Origin: Methylocystaceae bacterium
GTDB taxonomy: Bacteria; Pseudomonadota; Alphaproteobacteria; Rhizobiales; Beijerinckiaceae
NCBI GenBank assembly: GCA_003152255.1
Contig: PLZT01000676.1
Coordinates: 1 to 8,706, forward strand
Direction: 5' to 3'
Length of the DNA stretch: 8,706 nucleotides
In this document: positions 6,588-8,706 of the stretch, piece after piece
Position numbering within the stretch: the first letter of the stretch is position 1
How the letters are laid out: the number at the start of each line of letters is the position of its first letter
Made by a program: the position numbers and the translations under genes
The notes under the pieces: model-generated
Database searches by the model: none
What the model saw: the letters and a program-made list of their open reading frames with translations, nothing else
Told to the model about the DNA's origin: nothing

Positions 6588-7922
6588 TTAACGATAGAGC
6601 CAGCCGTTGCGGGCCAGCATCCTTTGCCCGCCGAGCGCCGATATCACGAGGTCGCGCGCCGCCGCATGCAGCCCGCTCGCGTGATAATGATCGCCCTGCC
6701 GGCGCGACGCCCGCTGCACTTTTGTCGCGCGGGCGATGCGCGCGCGCTCATAGGCTTTGAAAGCCTCGGCCGGCGCGACGCCCGGCGTGAAGGCGCGGCC
6801 CAGCGCCTCGGCGTCCTCGATCGCCATCGCCGCGCCCTGCGCCAAAAACGGCACCATCGGATGCGCGGCGTCGCCGAGCAGCGTCACCGCGCCGCGGCTC
6901 CAATGGGCGAGCGCCGGACGGCCGTAAAGCGGCCAGCGCCGCCAGGAGTCGCCCGCCGCGATCAGCGCCCGCAATTCCACGTCGCTGGCGGCAAGGCCGG
7001 CTTCTTGGAGCAAGGCCGGGCCATCGAGCGTCTGTGGCCCCTTGTCCCAGGCGCGCGAAAGGCCGTCCTCGACGATGACCACGGCGCTGATGATCGAGGC
7101 GTCGCGCAGCGGATAATGCACGACATGGGCGCCGGCGGAGAGCCACATATGGGTCTCGCGCCGCCGCAGATTCGCGGGAACGGAATCGGCGGGAAGGATC
7201 GTCCGCCAGGCGGTGTGGCCGGTATAGGCCGGCGCGTCCTTCGCGCCGCGGTTGAGAAAGGAGCGCACCGAGGAGCGCACGCCGTCGGCCCCGACCAGCG
7301 CCAGCGCCTCGAAATCCTCCGGGCCTTTCTCTCCATAGGGCGCCCGAAGGACGCCCGTCGCAAGCGGCGGGCTATGGACGCGCAAAAACACCGCGCCGTC
7401 GCCCTCATCGAAATCGCCGACACGGGCGCCCGTGCGAATCGAGATCGCGCCGTTCTGGAGCGCGGCGGCGAGCAGAAGCTGCTGCAAATCGGCGCGATGG
7501 AACAGCCGGAACGGCGCGCCCCAGCGCTCGCTGGCGCCGGCGAGCGAGAGGCGCGAGAGGATCGCGCCGTCGCTGGCGCGATGAACGTTGATCGCCTCGG
7601 GCAGCAGCGCCGCCGCGTCGAGCGCCTCGCCAAGGCCGAGTCCCTGCAGGATTCGCCCGGCGTTGGGGGCGATTTGCAGCCCGGCGCCGACCTCCTCGAT
7701 GACCGGCGCGCGTTCCAGAACGGCGACGCGATGGCCGGCGCGGGCGAGGCGGAGCGCGGCGGTCAGCCCGCCAATTCCGGCGCCGGCGACGACGACCGGC
7801 GGGCTCGCGCGCGGGCTGCAAAGGGCGTCCTTTAGGACGCCCGTCGCAAGCGGCGGGCTGTCGGACTCAGGCAGCGGAAGCGGCCGGCTGATAGACGCAT
7901 TCGGCCGGATCGGCCCCGCCAT
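6588..7922 (-). CDS. FAD-dependent aromatic-ring monooxygenase (salicylate hydroxylase-like)
   Basis: A group A flavoprotein monooxygenase, related to salicylate and 3-hydroxybenzoate hydroxylases: NAD(P)H and O2 hydroxylate an aromatic substrate. Numbering from ATG 7922 (444 aa): FAD-binding Rossmann motif VVVAGAGIGGL (43-53) with E70 ending strand 2; GADGVRSSVR, the DG motif (211-220); HTAWRTILP (236-244); and LLGDAAHPMVPFLAQGAAMAIED, the GD motif (348-370). All FAD motifs are intact. Odd: the peptide SPPLATGVL occurs twice (22-30 and 184-192), each encoded by a palindromic repeat; the second is an extra loop before the DG motif. The start is unresolved: the frame runs to 8003 with ATGs at 7937 and 7922, both inside the upstream zinc-finger gene and without ribosome-binding sites, while no ATG, GTG or TTG lies in frame between 7866 and the Rossmann motif. 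The substrate cannot be read from sequence. Confidence 0.88.
   Translation of the reverse strand: MAGPIRPNASISRPLPLPESDSPPLATGVLKDALCSPRASPPVVVAGAGIGGLTAALRLARAGHRVAVLERAPVIEEVGAGLQIAPNAGRILQGLGLGEALDAAALLPEAINVHRASDGAILSRLSLAGASERWGAPFRLFHRADLQQLLLAAALQNGAISIRTGARVGDFDEGDGAVFLRVHSPPLATGVLRAPYGEKGPEDFEALALVGADGVRSSVRSFLNRGAKDAPAYTGHTAWRTILPADSVPANLRRRETHMWLSAGAHVVHYPLRDASIISAVVIVEDGLSRAWDKGPQTLDGPALLQEAGLAASDVELRALIAAGDSWRRWPLYGRPALAHWSRGAVTLLGDAAHPMVPFLAQGAAMAIEDAEALGRAFTPGVAPAEAFKAYERARIARATKVQRASRRQGDHYHASGLHAAARDLVISALGGQRMLARNGWLYR
7333..7377 (-). repeat. 45-bp palindromic element, in-frame inside the monooxygenase
   Basis: Bounded by CCATAG (7333-7338) and CTATGG (7372-7377). The length is exactly 45 bp, so it adds 15 codons without shifting frame. 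Internal pairing includes GCCCGTCGC/GCGGCGGGC (7353-7372, one G-T pair). The 26 bp at 7348-7373 are identical to 7834-7859. It encodes SPPLATGVLRAPY between FLRV and GEKGPEDF, just before the DG motif. Confidence 0.85.
7818..7864 (-). repeat. Palindromic element at the zinc-finger/monooxygenase junction
   Basis: Shares the identical 26-bp core (7834-7859) with 7348-7373 and the same reading frame (SPPLATGVLKD). It has a perfect hairpin, GGGCGTCC/GGACGCCC around TTTA (7823-7842), overlapping a second, GCCCGTCGC/GCGGCGGGC (7839-7858). It begins two bases after the zinc-finger stop codon and ends about 35 bp before the first codons of the FAD-binding motif, where a start codon would be expected. 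Confidence 0.85.
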
Positions 7923-8115
7923 GCAGCGCGGCGTCATAGACGTAAAGCGTCGAGCAATAGGGGCAGATCGCCTCGTTGGCGGCGCCCATGTCGAGAAACA
8001 CATGCGGATGATCGAACGGCGGCAGCGCCCCGACGCACATGAACTTCTTGGCGCCGACGCGCACCTGCTTGACGCCGGGCTGATTATGGTAGTGAGGCGT
8101 GGAATGGTCGGACAT
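7867..8115 (-). CDS. zf-CHCC zinc-finger protein
   Basis: An 82-residue protein of the zf-CHCC family, related to the accessory complex I subunit NDUFS6; bacterial members are small zinc proteins of unproven role. Seen: the KKFMCVGAL...DHPHVFLDM...CPYCSTLYVY pattern, with probable zinc ligands C27, H36 (of DHP, as in NDUFS6), C51 and C54; a further C73 lies near the end. The N-terminus is His-rich (MSDHSTPHYHNQPG). The start ATG 8115 has GGAAGA 9 nt upstream on the minus strand; the frame stays open to 8214 but the added residues look unrelated. It is followed on the same strand by the FAD monooxygenase, likely co-transcribed, with a palindromic repeat at the junction. A redox or respiratory link between the two is only a suggestion from proximity. 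Confidence 0.9.
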   Translation of the reverse strand: MSDHSTPHYHNQPGVKQVRVGAKKFMCVGALPPFDHPHVFLDMGAANEAICPYCSTLYVYDAALHGGADPAECVYQPAASAA

Positions 8116-8293
8116 GGTTCGATGTCTTCCGTTTTTGACGCGGGCCGAAACCCTCGAAGCGCCCGGTATAATTGCGCGCGGGCGCGTTGGATAGAGGGAA
8201 GAAGCGGCTTTCACCCGCCCCTTGAAGGGGAGGGTGAAGAACGAGCCGATCCGGGCCTGCGTCCCTCACCCGATTACCAGCGGCCCCCCGGAC
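8116..8293 (-). promoter_or_regulatory. Upstream region of the zinc-finger/monooxygenase unit
   Basis: This gap should hold the promoter for the minus-strand zinc-finger and monooxygenase genes, since the terminator at 8294-8328 ends transcription from the phosphate permease. The only AT-rich spot is TATAAT at 8167-8172 on the plus strand, which reads ATTATAC on the minus strand and is a poor -10 there. No -35 partner is evident. Confidence 0.35.
8212..8236. repeat. Hairpin repeat upstream of the zinc-finger gene
   Basis: CACCCGCCCCTT then GAAGGGGAGGGTG pairs over 11 positions with one G-A mismatch. It resembles the CCTCACCC/GGGGAGGG hairpins scattered in Rhizobiales and the pair at 1797-1923, with a half-site CCCTCACCC at 8263-8271. 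There is no T-run on either side. It lies about 100 bp upstream of the zinc-finger start codon. Confidence 0.6.
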
Positions 8294-8328
8294 AAAAAAA
8301 AAGCGCCGAACCCCTTGGGGTCCGGCGC
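8294..8328 (-). terminator. Intrinsic terminator of the phosphate permease
   Basis: On the minus strand a GC-rich stem (GCGCCG with GACCCC, loop AA, GGGGTT with CGGCGC; one C-A mismatch in the stem) is followed directly by nine T residues (plus-strand A-run 8294-8302). It lies 77 bp after the permease stop codon, the right place and orientation for a rho-independent terminator. Confidence 0.9.
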
Positions 8329-8404
8329 CGCGTCGCGTTACGCAAGTTCGCGTTTGAAGTTCGACCGCATCAAATTTCCACAGAAAAACCCGTGCCGGCG
8401 GCGC

Positions 8405-8706
8405 TCACATCACCTTGCTGAACAGGAAGTAGAGCGAGCCGGAGATCATGATGGCGCAAGGGAGCGTCAGCACCCAGGCCATCAACATGTTGCGGATCGT
8501 CGCCATCTGCACGCCCGATCCATTGGCGGCCATCGTCCCGGCGACGCCGGACGAGAGCACATGGGTCGTCGACACCGGCAGGCCGAAGCTGTCGGCGGCG
8601 CCGATGGTGGCCATCGCGACCAGTTCCGCCGCGGCGCCCTGGCCATAGGTCAGATGCTGCTTGCCGATCTTCTCGCCGACCGTGACGACGATGCGCTTCC
8701 AGCCGA
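8405..8706 (-). CDS. PiT-family inorganic phosphate permease (5' partial)
   Basis: The C-terminal 100 residues of a PiT-type low-affinity phosphate transporter, an inner-membrane carrier moving metal-phosphate with a cation. The minus-strand frame is open to the window edge. Seen: GWKRIVVTVGEKIGKQHLTYGQGAAAELVA, then the second PiT signature GLPVSTTHVLSSGVAGTMAANGSG, then a final pair of hydrophobic segments (NMLMAWVLTLPCAIMISGSLYFLF) and stop TGA 8405-8407. The GLPVSTTH half-signature is diagnostic of the family. The ATG at 8614 is internal, since the family sequence clearly continues upstream of it. An intrinsic terminator follows at 8294-8328, so the gene is probably the last of its transcript. 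Confidence 0.93.
   Translation of the reverse strand, partial: GWKRIVVTVGEKIGKQHLTYGQGAAAELVAMATIGAADSFGLPVSTTHVLSSGVAGTMAANGSGVQMATIRNMLMAWVLTLPCAIMISGSLYFLFSKVM

Noticed and set aside
6624..7835. A 403-codon plus-strand open frame opposite the FAD monooxygenase
   Set aside because: It is the antisense of a gene with clear FAD motifs; the peptide is rich in Arg, Ala and Gly with no family features, as expected for GC-rich antisense frames.
8212..8236. Hairpin considered as a terminator
   Set aside because: No T-run follows on either strand, and a full intrinsic terminator already lies at 8294-8328; it fits an interspersed repeat better.

Overview
The window looks like ordinary chromosome from a GC-rich alphaproteobacterium, most likely of the order Hyphomicrobiales (Rhizobiales). 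The support is the high G+C with strong third-position G/C, the protein families present (a zf-CHCC protein next to a FAD monooxygenase, an alphaproteobacterial-type POT transporter, a MipA/OmpV barrel) and dispersed palindromes of the CATTGCGAG...CTCGCAATGA and CTCTCCCCGC..GCGGGGAGAG types, which are common in that order. A Methylocystis/Methylosinus or Bradyrhizobium-like host is a guess; nothing here fixes the genus.

Layout. 1-1179 (+) is the 3' part of a POT-family peptide transporter, followed by a small J-domain protein (to 1764). A 165-bp inverted pair of hairpin repeats (1778-1942) separates these from a MipA/OmpV outer-membrane protein on the minus strand (1992-2843). That gene diverges across 117 bp from a TMEM175-type potassium channel on the plus strand (2961-3551). 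A minus-strand orphan membrane histidine kinase (3708-5072) converges on the channel gene and is visibly less GC-rich than its neighbours. Upstream of the kinase lie about 420 bp with no convincing gene (5073-5493), then a MITE-like composite repeat (5494-5699) whose right end supplies the stop codon of a Tat-exported DUF985 cupin gene (5696-6409, minus). Next on the minus strand come a FAD-dependent aromatic-ring monooxygenase (6588 to about 7922) and, just upstream in transcription order, a zf-CHCC zinc-finger protein (7867-8115); these two probably form an operon. A clear intrinsic terminator (8294-8328) ends a PiT phosphate permease that runs off the right edge (8405 to beyond 8706).

The genes do not form one pathway. 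They are mostly single housekeeping or envelope functions: peptide uptake, K+ conductance, phosphate uptake, an outer-membrane barrel, one sensor kinase, and a probable two-gene zinc-finger/monooxygenase unit.

The most interesting signal is in the repeats. A palindromic element of about 45 bp occurs three times: once nested in the intergenic composite repeat (5601-5645) and twice inside the FAD monooxygenase reading frame (7333-7377 and 7818-7864). Both genic copies share an identical 26-bp core in the same orientation and frame, adding the peptide SPPLATGVL to the protein twice. The internal copy is exactly 45 bp and sits in the loop before the conserved DG motif. This resembles the protein-coding palindromic elements described in Rickettsia (RPEs). 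The second copy lies at the zinc-finger/monooxygenase junction and leaves the monooxygenase without an obvious start codon of its own. A second dispersed repeat family has two copies (3571-3644 and 6509-6571).
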